The notes under the pieces: model-generated
What the model was told of the DNA's origin: nothing
What the model saw: only the letters and a program-made list of their open reading frames with translations
Databases searched by the model: none
Part shown: piece by piece, positions 12,201-24,652 of the stretch
Numbering within the stretch: the first letter of the stretch is position 1
How the letters are laid out: each line of letters starts with the position of its first letter
Position numbers and translations under genes: made by a program
Source of the DNA: Hetaerina americana
Taxonomy: Eukaryota; Arthropoda; Insecta; Odonata; Calopterygidae
Direction: 5' to 3'
Length of the DNA stretch: 64,000 bases
Assembly: GCA_022747635.1 (NCBI GenBank)
Contig: JAKTNV010000413.1
Span: forward strand, 1 to 64,000

Positions 12201-13594
12201 CATGAAAAGTGCCAATACCCCCCCCATTGGGTTCTAGGTGAAAATCTCACTCGACACATATCAAACAAACATGTTTCCATGGTGTGTATTATTGTTCATT
12301 TTCATCAAATAAACAAAATAAAACCCAGAATAAATCCTGAAATACAAGAAATGAGCATAAAAGATACTTCAGCGGAAGTGTAAATGTTACTAAAAGAGCC
12401 CAAATTTCTAAAAATATTGCGAAAAACAACAATTTTCCGTTTTAGAGTGAATGTTTGAGGTGTATAAAAGGCATTTATTTCATTTTTAGAAAATTTAATT
12501 TTTCACATTTTTCCATGAAAAGTGCCAATACCCCCCCCCATTGGGTTCTAGGTGAAAATCTCACTCGACAAAAATCAAACAAAAATGTTTCCATGGTGTG
12601 TATTGTTGTTCATTTTCATCAAATAAACAAAATAAAACCCAGAATAAATCCTGAAAGACAAGAAATGAGCATAAAAGATGCTTCAGCGCAATTGTAAATG
12701 TTACTAAAAGAGCCCAAATTTCTAAAAATTTTGCGAAAAACAACAATTTTCAGATTTAGAGTGAATGTTTGAGGTGTATAGAAGGCATTTATTTCATTTT
12801 TAGAAAATGTTTTTTTTCACAGTGTTCCATGAATAGTGCCAATACCCCCCCCTTTGGGTTCTAGGTGAAAATCTCACTCGACACAAATCAAACAAAAATG
12901 TTTCTATGGTGTGTATTGTTGTTCATTTTCATCAAATAAAAAAAATAAAACCCAGAATAAATACTGAAATACAAGAAATCAGCATAAAAGATGCTTCAGC
13001 GCAAGTGTAAATGTTACTAAAAGAGCCCAAATTTCTAAAAATATTGCGAAAAACAACAATTTTCAGATTTAGAGTGAATGTTTGAGGTGTATAGAAGGCA
13101 TTTATTTTATTTTTAGAAAATATAATTTTTCCCATTTTTCCATGAAAAGTGCCAATACCCCCCCCTTTGGGTTCTAGGTGAAAATCTCACTCGACACAAA
13201 TCAAACAAAAATGCTTCCATGGTGTGTATAATTGTTCATTTTCATCAAATAAACAAAATAAAACCCGGAATAAATACTGAAATACAAGAAATGAACATAA
13301 AAGATGCTTCAACGGGGTTGTCAATGTTACTAAAAGAGCCCAAATTTCTAAAAATATTGCGAAAAACCACAATCTTCTGTTTAAGAGTGAATGTTTGAGG
13401 TGTATAGAAGGCATTTATTTCAATTTTAGAAAATTAAATTTTTCACATTTTTCCATGAAAAGTGCCATTACCCCCCTTTGGGTTCTAGGTGAAAATCTCA
13501 CTCGACACAAATCAAACAAAAATGTTTCCATGGTGTGTATTGTTGTTCATTTTCATCAAATAAAATAAATAAAACACAGAAAAATCCCTGAAAG
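9233..13594 (+). repeat. Higher-order repeat C: 2178-bp 7-mer, two copies
   Basis: Monomers at 9437, 9738, 10051, 10365, 10678, 10991 and 11302 are each repeated 2178 bp later (11615, 11916, 12229, 12543, 12856, 13169, 13480). The match runs 9233-11416 against 11411-13594. The junction is therefore confined to a few bases at 11411-11416, inside monomer 11302. The second copy carries AAGTCTTTAT where the first has AAGTGTTTAT, and CCCGGAATAAAT where the first has CCCAGAATAAAT. Confidence 0.92.
11302..11614 (+). repeat. Chimeric monomer at the 7-mer junction
   Basis: The left half carries AAATAAAATAAATAAAACAC and GAAAAATCCC, as in the monomer at 13480. The right half carries TGAAATACAAG and GATACTTCAGCGG, as in the monomer at 9124. 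The switch falls at about 11411-11416. A hybrid unit of this kind is expected where two misaligned monomers recombined to create the 2178-bp duplication. Confidence 0.88.
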
Positions 13595-16500
13595 ACAAGA
13601 AATGAGCATAAAAGATGCTTCAGCGCAATTGTTAATGTTACTAAAAGAGCCAAAATTTCTAAAAATATTGCGATAAACAACAATTTTCAGATTTAGAGTG
13701 AATGTTTGAGGTGTATAGAAGGCATTTATTTCATTTTTAGAAAATGTTTTTTTTCACATTTTTCCATGAAAAGTGCCGATACCCCCCCCTTTGGGTTCTA
13801 GGTGAAAATCTCACTCGACACAAATCAAACAAAAATGTTTCCATGGTGTGTATTGTTGCTCATTTTCATCAAATAAACAAAATAAAACCCAGAATAAATC
13901 CTGAAATACAAGAAATGAGCATAAAAGATACTTCAGCGGAAGTGTAAATGTTACTAAAAGAGCCCAAATTTCTAAAAATATTGCGAAAAACAACAATTTT
14001 CCGTTTTAGAGTGAATGTTTGAGGTGTATAAAAGGCATTTATTTCATTTTTAGAAAATTTAATTTTTCACATTTTTCCATGAAAAGGGCCAATACCCCCC
14101 CCCCATTGGGTTCTAGGTGAAAATCTCACTCGACAAAAATCAAACAAAAATGTTTCCATGGTGTGTATTGTTGTTCATTTTCATCAAATAAACAAAATAA
14201 AACCCAGAATAAATCCTGAAAGACAAGAAATGAGCATAAAAGATGCTTCAGCGCAATTGTAAATGTTACTAAAAGAGCCCAAATTTCTAAAAATTTTGCG
14301 AAAAACACAATTTTCAGATTTAGAGTGAATGTTTGAGGTGTATAGAAGGCATTTATTTCATTTTTAGAAAATGTTTTTTTTCACAGTGTTCCATGAATAG
14401 TGCCAATACCCCCCCCCTTTGGGTTCTAGGTGAAAATCTCACTCGTCACAAATCAAACAAAAATGCTTCCATGGTGTGTATAATTGTTCATTTTCATCAA
14501 ATAAACAAAATAAAACCCAGAATAAATACTGAAATACAAGAAATCAGCATAAAAGATGCTTCAGCGCAAGTGTAAATGTTACTAAAAGAGCCCAAATTTC
14601 TAAAAATATTGCGAAAAACAACAATTTTCAGATTTAGAGTGAATGTTTGAGGTGTATAGAAGGCATTTATTTTATTTTTAGAAAATATAATTTTTCCCAT
14701 TTTTCCATGAAAAGTGCCAATACCCCCCCCTTTGGTTTCTAGGTGAAAATCTCACTCGACACAAATCAAACAAAAATGCTTCCATGGTGTGTATAATTGT
14801 TCATTTTCATCAAATAAACAAAATAAAACCCAGAATAAATACTGAAATACAAGAAATGAACATAAAAGATGCTTCAACGGGGTTGTCAATGTTACTAAAA
14901 GAGCCCAAATTTCTAAAAATATTGCGAAAAACCACAATCTTCTGTTTAAGAGTGAATGTTTGAGGTGTATAGAAGGCATTTATTTCAATTTTAGAAAATT
15001 AAATTTTTCACATTTTTCCATGAAAAGTGCCATTACCCCCCTTTGGGTTCTAGGTGAAAATCTCACTCGACAAAAATCAAACAAAAATGTTTCCATGGTG
15101 TGTATTGTTGTTCATTTTCATCAAATAAACAAAATAAAACCCAGAATAAATCCTGAAAGACAAGAAATGAGCATAAAAGATGCTTCAGCGCAATTGTAAA
15201 TGTTACTAAAAGAGCCCAAATTTCTAAAAATTTTGCGAAAAACAACAATTTTCAGATTTAGAGTGAATGTTTGAGGTGTATAGAAGGCATTTATTTCATT
15301 TTTAGAAAATGTTTTTTTTCACAGTGTTCCATGAATAGTGCCAATACCCCCCCCTTTGGGTTCTAGGTGAAAATCTCACTCGACACAAATCAAACAAAAA
15401 TGTTTCTATGGTGTGTATTGTTGTTCATTTTCATCAAATAAAAAAAATAAAACCCAGAATAAATACTGAAATACAAGAAATCAGCATAAAAGATGCTTCA
15501 GCGCAAGTGTAAATGTTACTAAAAGAGCCCAAATTTCTAAAAATATTGCGAAAAACAACAATTTTCAGATTTAGAGTGAATGTTTGAGGTGTATAGAAGG
15601 CATTTATTTTATTTTTAGAAAATATAATTTTTCCCATTTTTCCATGAAAAGTGCCAATACCCCCCCCTTTGGGTTCTAGGTGAAAATCTCACTCGACACA
15701 AATCAAACAAAAATGCTTCCATGGTGTGTATAATTGTTCATTTTCATCAAATAAACAAAATAAAACCCGGAATAAATACTGAAATACAAGAAATGAACAT
15801 AAAAGATGCTTCAACGGGGTTGTCAATGTTACTAAAAGAGCCCAAATTTCTAAAAATATTGCGAAAAACCACAATCTTCTGTTTAAGAGTGAATGTTTGA
15901 GGTGTATAGAAGGCATTTATTTCAATTTTAGAAAATTAAATTTTTCACATTTTTCCATGAAAAGTGCCATTACCCCCCTTTGGGTTCTAGGTGAAAATCT
16001 CACTCGACACAAATCAAACAAAAATGTTTCCATGGTGTGTATTGTTGTTCATTTTCATCAAATAAAATAAATAAAACACAGAAAAATCCCTGAAAGACAA
16101 GAAATGAGCATAAAAGATGCTTCAGCGCAATTGTTAATGTTACTAAAAGAGCCAAAATTTCTAAAAATATTGCGATAAACAACAATTTTCAGATTTAGAG
16201 TGAATGTTTGAGGTGTATAGAAGGCATTTATTTCATTTTTAGAAAATGTTTTTTTTCACATTTTTCCATGAAAAGTGCCGATACCCCCCCCTTTGGGTTC
16301 TAGGTGAAAATCTCACTCGACACAAATCAAACAAAAATGTTTCCATGGTGTGTATTGTTGCTCATTTTCATCAAATAAACAAAATAAAACCCAGAATAAA
16401 TCCTGAAATACAAGAAATGAGCATAAAAGATACTTCAGCGGAAGTGTAAATGTTACTAAAAGAGCCCAAATTTCTAAAAATATTGCGAAAAACAACAATT

Positions 16501-17562
16501 TTCCGTTTTAGAGTGAATGTTTGAGGTGTATAAAAGGCATTTATTTCATTTTTAGAAAATTTAATTTTTCACATTTTTCCATGAAAAGGGCCAATACCCC
16601 CCCCCATTGGGTTCTAGGTGAAAATCTCACTCGACAAAAATCAAACAAAAATGTTTCCATGGTGTGTATTGTTGTTCATTTTCATCAAATAAACAAAATA
16701 AAACCCAGAATAAATCCTGAAAGACAAGAAATGAGCATAAAAGATGCTTCAGCGCAATTGTAAATGTTACTAAAAGAGCCCAAATTTCTAAAAATTTTGC
16801 GAAAAACACAATTTTCAGATTTAGAGTGAATGTTTGAGGTGTATAGAAGGCATTTATTTCATTTTTAGAAAATGTTTTTTTTCACAGTGTTCCATGAATA
16901 GTGCCAATACCCCCCCCCTTTGGGTTCTAGGTGAAAATCTCACTCGTCACAAATCAAACAAAAATGCTTCCATGGTGTGTATAATTGTTCATTTTCATCA
17001 AATAAACAAAATAAAACCCAGAATAAATACTGAAATACAAGAAATCAGCATAAAAGATGCTTCAGCGCAAGTGTAAATGTTACTAAAAGAGCCCAAATTT
17101 CTAAAAATATTGCGAAAAACAACAATTTTCAGATTTAGAGTGAATGTTTGAGGTGTATAGAAGGCATTTATTTTATTTTTAGAAAATATAATTTTTCCCA
17201 TTTTTCCATGAAAAGTGCCAATACCCCCCCCTTTGGTTTCTAGGTGAAAATCTCACTCGACACAAATCAAACAAAAATGCTTCCATGGTGTGTATAATTG
17301 TTCATTTTCATCAAATAAACAAAATAAAACCCAGAATAAATACTGAAATACAAGAAATGAACATAAAAGATGCTTCAACGGGGTTGTCAATGTTACTAAA
17401 AGAGCCCAAATTTCTAAAAATATTGCGAAAAACCACAATCTTCTGTTTAAGAGTGAATGTTTGAGGTGTATAGAAGGCATTTATTTCAATTTTAGAAAAT
17501 TAAATTTTTCACATTTTTCCATGAAAAGTGCCATTACCCCCCTTTGGGTTCTAGGTGAAAAT
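12543..17562 (+). repeat. Higher-order repeat D: 2501-bp 8-mer, two copies
   Basis: Monomers 12543, 12856, 13169, 13480, 13793, 14108, 14421 and 14734 are repeated at 15045, 15358, 15671, 15982, 16295, 16609, 16922 and 17235 (offset 2502, then 2501 after a one-C difference in a C-run). The match is 12543-15060 against 15045-17562. This block overlaps the second 7-mer copy, so it was built on it. Both copies share GAGCCAAAATTT (13480 and 15982 monomers), where the related copy near 21257 has GAGCCCAAATTT. Confidence 0.92.
15045..15357 (+). repeat. Chimeric monomer at the 8-mer junction
   Basis: The segment leading into it ends in GCCATTACCCCCC, the context found before 17546. Its body carries CTCACTCGACAAAAATC, as in the monomer at 12543, which is preceded by CCCCATT instead. 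The switch lies within 15045-15060, which marks the join of the two 2501-bp copies. Confidence 0.8.
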
Positions 17563-17846
17563 TTCACTCGACACAAATCAAACAAAAATGTTTCCATGGT
17601 GTGTAATGTTGTTCATTTTCATCAACTAAACAAAATTAAACCCAGAATAAATCCTGAAAGGCAAGAAATGAGCATAAAAGATGCTTAGGCGCAAGTGTTA
17701 ATCTTACTAAAAGAGCCCAAAGTTCTAAAAATATTGCGAAAAACCACAATTTTCTGTTTAAGAGTGAATGTTTTAGGTGTATAGAAGGCATTTATTTCAA
17801 TTTTAGAAAATTTAATTTTTGACATTTTTCCATGAAAAGTCCCTTT

Positions 17847-18465
17847 GGGTTCTAGGTGAAAATCTCACTCGACACAAATCAAACAAAAATGTTTCCATGG
17901 TGTGTATTGTTGTTCATTTTCATCAAATAAACAAAATTAAACCCAGAATAAATCCTGAAAGACAAGAAATGAGCATAAAAGATGCTTCAGCGCAAGTGTT
18001 AATATTACTTAAAGGGCCAAAATTTCTAAAAATATTGCGAAAAACAACAATTTTCAGTTTAAGAGTGAATGTTTGAGGTGTATAGAAGGCATTTATTTCA
18101 TTTTTAGAAAATTTAATTTTTGACATTTTTCCACGAAAAGTGCCAATCCTTTGGGTTCTAGGTGAAAATCTCACTCGACACAAATCAAACAAAAATGTTT
18201 CCATGGTGTGTATTGTTGTTCATTTTCATCAAATAAAATAAATAAAACACAGAAAAATCCCTGAAAGACAAGAAATGAGCATAAAAGATGCTTCAGCGCA
18301 ATTGTTAATGTTACTAAAAGAGCCCAAATTTCTAAAAATATTGCGATAAACAACAATTTTCAGATTTAGAGTGAATGTTTGAGGTGTATAGAAGGGATTT
18401 ATTTCATTTTTAGAAAATGTTTTTTTTCACATTTTTCCATGAAAAGTGCCGATACCCCCCCCTTT
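17847..18465 (+). repeat. Length-variant monomers (306 and 313 bp) with short C-tracts
   Basis: The unit 17847-18152 ends in GTGCCAATCCTTTGGG, having lost most of the C-run (306-bp class). The unit before it ends in GAAAAGTCCCTTTGGG, having lost GCCAATA plus most Cs (301-bp class). The same pair recurs at 5092/5398, 23123/23429 and 31487/31793. The short classes are therefore inherited as fixed members of a module, not generated afresh in each copy. Confidence 0.85.
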
Positions 18466-21400
18466 GGGTTCTAGGTGAAAATCTCACTCGACACAAATCA
18501 AACAAAAATGTTTCCATGGTGTGTATTGTTGCTCATTTTCATCAAATAAACAAAATAAAACCCAGAATAAATCCTGAAAGGAAAGAAATGAGCATAAAAG
18601 ATGCTTCAGCGCAAGTGTTAATGTTACTAAAAGAGCCCAAATTTCTAAAAATATTGCGAAAAGCAACAATTTTCAGTTTTAGAGTGAATGTTTGAGGTGT
18701 GTAGAAGGCATTTATTTCATTTTTAGAAAATGTATTTTTTCTCATTTTTCCATGAAAGGTGCCAATACCCCCCCCTTTGGGTTCTAGGTGAAAATCTCAC
18801 TCGAAACAAATCAAACAAAAATGTTTCCATGGTGTGTATTGTTGTTCATTTTCATCAACTAAATAAAATTAAACCCAGAATAAATCCTGAAAGGCAAGAA
18901 ATGAGCATAAAAGATGCTTAGGCGCAAGTGTTATTCTTACTAAAAGAGCCCAAAGTTCTAAAAATATTGCGAAAAACCACAATTTTCTGTTTAAGAGTGA
19001 ATGTTTTACGTGTATAGAAGGCATTTATTTCAATTTTAGAAAATTTAATTTTTCACATTTTTCCATGAAAAGTCCCTTTGGGTTCTAGGTGAAAATCTCA
19101 GTCGACACAAATCAAACAAAAATGTTTCCATGGTGTGTATTGTTGTTCATTTTCATCAAATAAACAAAATTAAACCCAGAATAAATCCTGAAAGACAAGA
19201 AATGAGCATAAAAGATGCTTCAGCGCAAGTGTTTATATTACTTAAACGGCCCAAATTTCTAAAAATATTGCGAAAAAAAAAATTTTCAGATTTAGAGTGA
19301 ATGTTTGAGGTGTATTGAAGGCATTTATTTCAATTTTAGAAAATTTAATTTTTCACATTTTTCCATGAAAAGTGCCAATACCCCCCCCATTGGGTTCTAG
19401 GTGAAAATCTCACTCGACAAAAATCAAACAAAAATGCTTCCATGGTGTGTATAATTGTTCATTTTCATCAAATAAACAAAATAAAACCCAGAATAAATAC
19501 AGAAATACAAGAAATGAACATAAAAGATGCTTCAACGGGGTTGTCAATGTTACTAAAAGAGCCCAAATTTCTAAAAATATTGCGAAAAACCACAATCTTC
19601 TGTTTAAGAGTGAATGTTTGAGGTGTATAGAAGGCATTTATTTCAATTTTAGAAAATTTAATTTTTCACATTTTTCCATGAAAAGTCCCTTTGGGTTCTA
19701 GGTGAAAATCTCAGTCGACACAAATCAAACAAAAATGTTTCAATGGTGTGTATTATTGTTCATTTTCATCAAATAAACAAAATTAAACCCAGAATAAATC
19801 CTGAAAGACAAGAAATGAGCATAAAAGATGCTTCAGCGCAAGTCTTTATATTACTTAAAGGGCCCAAATTTTTAAAAATATTGCGAAAAACAACAATTTT
19901 CAGTTAAAGAGTGAATGTCTGAGGTGTATAGAAGGCATTTATTTCATTTTTAGAAAAATTAATTTTTCACATTTTTCCATGAAAAGTGCCAATACCCCCC
20001 CCATTGGGTTCTAGGTGAAAATCTCACTCGACACATATCAAACAAACATGTTTCCATGGTGTGTATTATTGTTCATTTTCATCAAATAAACAAAATAAAA
20101 CCCAGAATAAATCCTGAAATACAAGAAATGAGCATAAAAGATACTTCAGCGGAAGTGTAAATGTTACTAAAAGAGCCCAAATTTCTAAAAATATTGCGAA
20201 AAACAACAATTTTCCGTTTTAGAGTGAATGTTTGAGGTGTATAAAAGGCATTTATTTCATTTTTAGAAAATTTAATTTTTCACATTTTTCCATGAAAAGT
20301 GCCAATACCCCCCCCCATTGGGTTCTAGGTGAAAATCTCACTCGACAAAAATCAAACAAAAATGTTTCCATGGTGTGTATTGTTGTTCATTTTCATCAAA
20401 TAAACAAAATAAAACCCAGAATAAATCCTGAAAGACAAGAAATGAGCATAAAAGATGCTTCAGCGCAATTGTAAATGTTACTAAAAGAGCCCAAATTTCT
20501 AAAAATTTTCCGAAAAACAACAATTTTCAGATTTAGAGTGAATGTTTGAGGTGTATAGAAGGCATTTATTTCATTTTTAGAAAATGTTTTTTTTCACAGT
20601 GTTCCATGAATAGTGCCAATACCCCCCCCTTTGGGTTCTAGGTGAAAATCTCACTCGACACAAATCAAACAAAAATGTTTCTATGGTGTGTATTGTTGTT
20701 CATTTTCATCAAATAAAAAAAATAAAACCCAGAATAAATACTGAAATACAAGAAATCAGCATAAAAGATGCTTCAGCGCAAGTGTAAATGTTACTAAAAG
20801 AGCCCAAATTTCTAAAAATATTGCGAAAAACAACAATTTTCAGATTTAGAGTGAATGTTTGAGGTGTATAGAAGGCATTTATTTTATTTTTAGAAAATAT
20901 AATTTTTCCCATTTTTCCATGAAAAGTGCCAATACCCCCCCCTTTGGGTTCTAGGTGAAAATCTCACTCGACACAAATCAAACAAAAATGCTTCCATGGT
21001 GTGTATAATTGTTCATTTTCATCAAATAAACAAAATAAAACCCGGAATAAATACTGAAATACAAGAAATGAACATAAAAGATGCTTCAACGGGGTTGTCA
21101 ATGTTACTAAAAGAGCCCAAATTTCTAAAAATATTGCGAAAAACCACAATCTTCTGTTTAAGAGTGAATGTTTGAGGTGTATAGAAGGCATTTATTTCAA
21201 TTTTAGAAAATTAAATTTTTCACATTTTTCCATGAAAAGTGCCATTACCCCCCTTTGGGTTCTAGGTGAAAATCTCACTCGACACAAATCAAACAAAAAT
21301 GTTTCCATGGTGTGTATTGTTGTTCATTTTCATCAAATAAAATAAATAAAACACAGAAAAATCCCTGAAAGACAAGAAATGAGCATAAAAGATGCTTCAG

Positions 21401-24400
21401 CGCAATTGTTAATGTTACTAAAAGAGCCCAAATTTCTAAAAATATTGCGATAAACAACAATTTTCAGATTTAGAGTGAATGTTTGAGGTGTATAGAAGGC
21501 ATTTATTTCATTTTTAGAAAATGTTTTTTTTCACATTTTTCCATGAAAAGTGCCGATACCCCCCCCTTTGGGTTCTAGGTGAAAATCTCACTCGACACAA
21601 ATCAAACAAAAATGTTTCCATGGTGTGTATTGTTGCTCATTTTCATCAAATAAACAAAATAAAACCCAGAATAAATCCTGAAATACAAGAAATGAGCATA
21701 AAAGATACTTCAGCGGAAGTGTAAATGTTACTAAAAGAGCCCAAATTTCTAAAAATATTGCGAAAAACAACAATTTTCCGTTTTAGAGTGAATGTTTGAG
21801 GTGTATAAAAGGCATTTATTTCATTTTTAGAAAATTTAATTTTTCACATTTTTCCATGAAAAGGGCCAATACCCCCCCCCCATTGGGTTCTAGGTGAAAA
21901 TCTCACTCGACAAAAATCAAACAAAAATGTTTCCATGGTGTGTATTGTTGTTCATTTTCATCAAATAAACAAAATAAAACCCAGAATAAATCCTGAAAGA
22001 CAAGAAATGAGCATAAAAGATGCTTCAGCGCAATTGTAAATGTTACTAAAAGAGCCCAAATTTCTAAAAATTTTGCGAAAAACACAATTTTCAGATTTAG
22101 AGTGAATGTTTGAGGTGTATAGAAGGCATTTATTTCATTTTTAGAAAATGTTTTTTTTCACAGTGTTCCATGAATAGTGCCAATACCCCCCCCCTTTGGG
22201 TTCTAGGTGAAAATCTCACTCGTCACAAATCAAACAAAAATGCTTCCATGGTGTGTATAATTGTTCATTTTCATCAAATAAACAAAATAAAACCCAGAAT
22301 AAATACTGAAATACAAGAAATCAGCATAAAAGATGCTTCAGCGCAAGTGTAAATGTTACTAAAAGAGCCCAAATTTCTAAAAATATTGCGAAAAACAACA
22401 ATTTTCAGATTTAGAGTGAATGTTTGAGGTGTATAGAAGGCATTTATTTTATTTTTAGAAAATATAATTTTTCCCATTTTTCCATGAAAAGTGCCAATAC
22501 CCCCCCCTTTGGTTTCTAGGTGAAAATCTCACTCGACACAAATCAAACAAAAATGCTTCCATGGTGTGTATAATTGTTCATTTTCATCAAATAAACAAAA
22601 TAAAACCCAGAATAAATACTGAAATACAAGAAATGAACATAAAAGATGCTTCAACGGGGTTGTCAATGTTACTAAAAGAGCCCAAATTTCTAAAAATATT
22701 GCGAAAAACCACAATCTTCTGTTTAAGAGTGAATGTTTGAGGTGTATAGAAGGCATTTATTTCAATTTTAGAAAATTAAATTTTTCACATTTTTCCATGA
22801 AAAGTGCCATTACCCCCCTTTGGGTTCTAGGTGAAAATTTCACTCGACACAAATCAAACAAAAATGTTTCCATGGTGTGTATTGTTGTTCATTTTCATCA
22901 ACTAAACAAAATTAAACCCAGAATAAATCCTGAAAGGCAAGAAATGAGCATAAAAGATGCTTAGGCGCAAGTGTTAATCTTACTAAAAGAGCCCAAAGTT
23001 CTAAAAATATTGCGAAAAACCACAATTTTCTGTTTAAGAGTGAATGTTTTAGGTGTATAGAAGGCATTTATTTCAATTTTAGAAAATTTAATTTTTGACA
23101 TTTTTCCATGAAAAGTCCCTTTGGGTTCTAGGTGAAAATCTCACTCGACACAAATCAAACAAAAATGTTTCCATGGTGTGTATTGTTGTTCATTTTCATC
23201 AAATAAACAAAATTAAACCCAGAATAAATCCTGAAAGACAAGAAATGAGCATAAAAGATGCTTCAGCGCAAGTGTTAATATTACTTAAAGGGCCAAAATT
23301 TCTAAAAATATTGCGAAAAACAACAATTTTCAGTTTAAGAGTGAATGTTTGAGGTGTATAGAAGGCATTTATTTCATTTTTAGAAAATTTAATTTTTGAC
23401 ATTTTTCCACGAAAAGTGCCAATCCTTTGGGTTCTAGGTGAAAATCTCACTCGACACAAATCAAACAAAAATGTTTCCATGGTGTGTATTGTTGTTCATT
23501 TTCATCAAATAAAATAAATAAAACACAGAAAAATCCCTGAAAGACAAGAAATGAGCATAAAAGATGCTTCAGCGCAATTGTTAATGTTACTAAAAGAGCC
23601 CAAATTTCTAAAAATATTGCGATAAACAACAATTTTCAGATTTAGAGTGAATGTTTGAGGTGTATAGAAGGGATTTATTTCATTTTTAGAAAATGTTTTT
23701 TTTCACATTTTTCCATGAAAAGTGCCGATACCCCCCCCTTTGGGTTCTAGGTGAAAATCTCACTCGACACAAATCAAACAAAAATGTTTCCATGGTGTGT
23801 ATTGTTGCTCATTTTCATCAAATAAACAAAATAAAACCCAGAATAAATCCTGAAAGGAAAGAAATGAGCATAAAAGATGCTTCAGCGCAAGTGTTAATGT
23901 TACTAAAAGAGCCCAAATTTCTAAAAATATTGCGAAAAGCAACAATTTTCAGTTTTAGAGTGAATGTTTGAGGTGTGTAGAAGGCATTTATTTCATTTTT
24001 AGAAAATGTATTTTTTCTCATTTTTCCATGAAAGGTGCCAATACCCCCCCCTTTGGGTTCTAGGTGAAAATCTCACTCGAAACAAATCAAACAAAAATGT
24101 TTCCATGGTGTGTATTGTTGTTCATTTTCATCAACTAAATAAAATTAAACCCAGAATAAATCCTGAAAGGCAAGAAATGAGCATAAAAGATGCTTAGGCG
24201 CAAGTGTTATTCTTACTAAAAGAGCCCAAAGTTCTAAAAATATTGCGAAAAACCACAATTTTCTGTTTAAGAGTGAATGTTTTACGTGTATAGAAGGCAT
24301 TTATTTCAATTTTAGAAAATTTAATTTTTCACATTTTTCCATGAAAAGTCCCTTTGGGTTCTAGGTGAAAATCTCAGTCGACACAAATCAAACAAAAATG

Positions 24401-24652
24401 TTTCCATGGTGTGTATTGTTGTTCATTTTCATCAAATAAACAAAATTAAACCCAGAATAAATCCTGAAAGACAAGAAATGAGCATAAAAGATGCTTCAGC
24501 GCAAGTGTTTATATTACTTAAACGGCCCAAATTTCTAAAAATATTGCGAAAAAAAAAATTTTCAGATTTAGAGTGAATGTTTGAGGTGTATTGAAGGCAT
24601 TTATTTCAATTTTAGAAAATTTAATTTTTCACATTTTTCCATGAAAAGTGCC

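Larger units (their letters stand above)
11560..24652 (+). repeat. Higher-order repeat E: 5276-bp 17-mer, two copies (first enlarged by repeat D)
   Basis: Positions 15045-19376 match 20320-24652 at an offset of 5275-5276 bp. Positions 11560-15060 match about 19337-22837 at an offset of exactly 7777 bp. The two offsets differ by 2501 bp, the length of one repeat-D unit. The simplest reading is a 17-monomer unit that was duplicated, after which its left copy gained an extra 8-mer. Monomers of the right copy start at 19392, 19693, 20006, 20320, 20633, 20946, 21257, 21570, 21885, 22198, 22511, 22822, 23123, 23429, 23742, 24055 and 24356. Left-copy monomers after repeat D start at 17546, 17847, 18153, 18466, 18779 and 19080. 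AAGTCTTTAT is shared by the 11916 and 19693 units. Confidence 0.9.
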
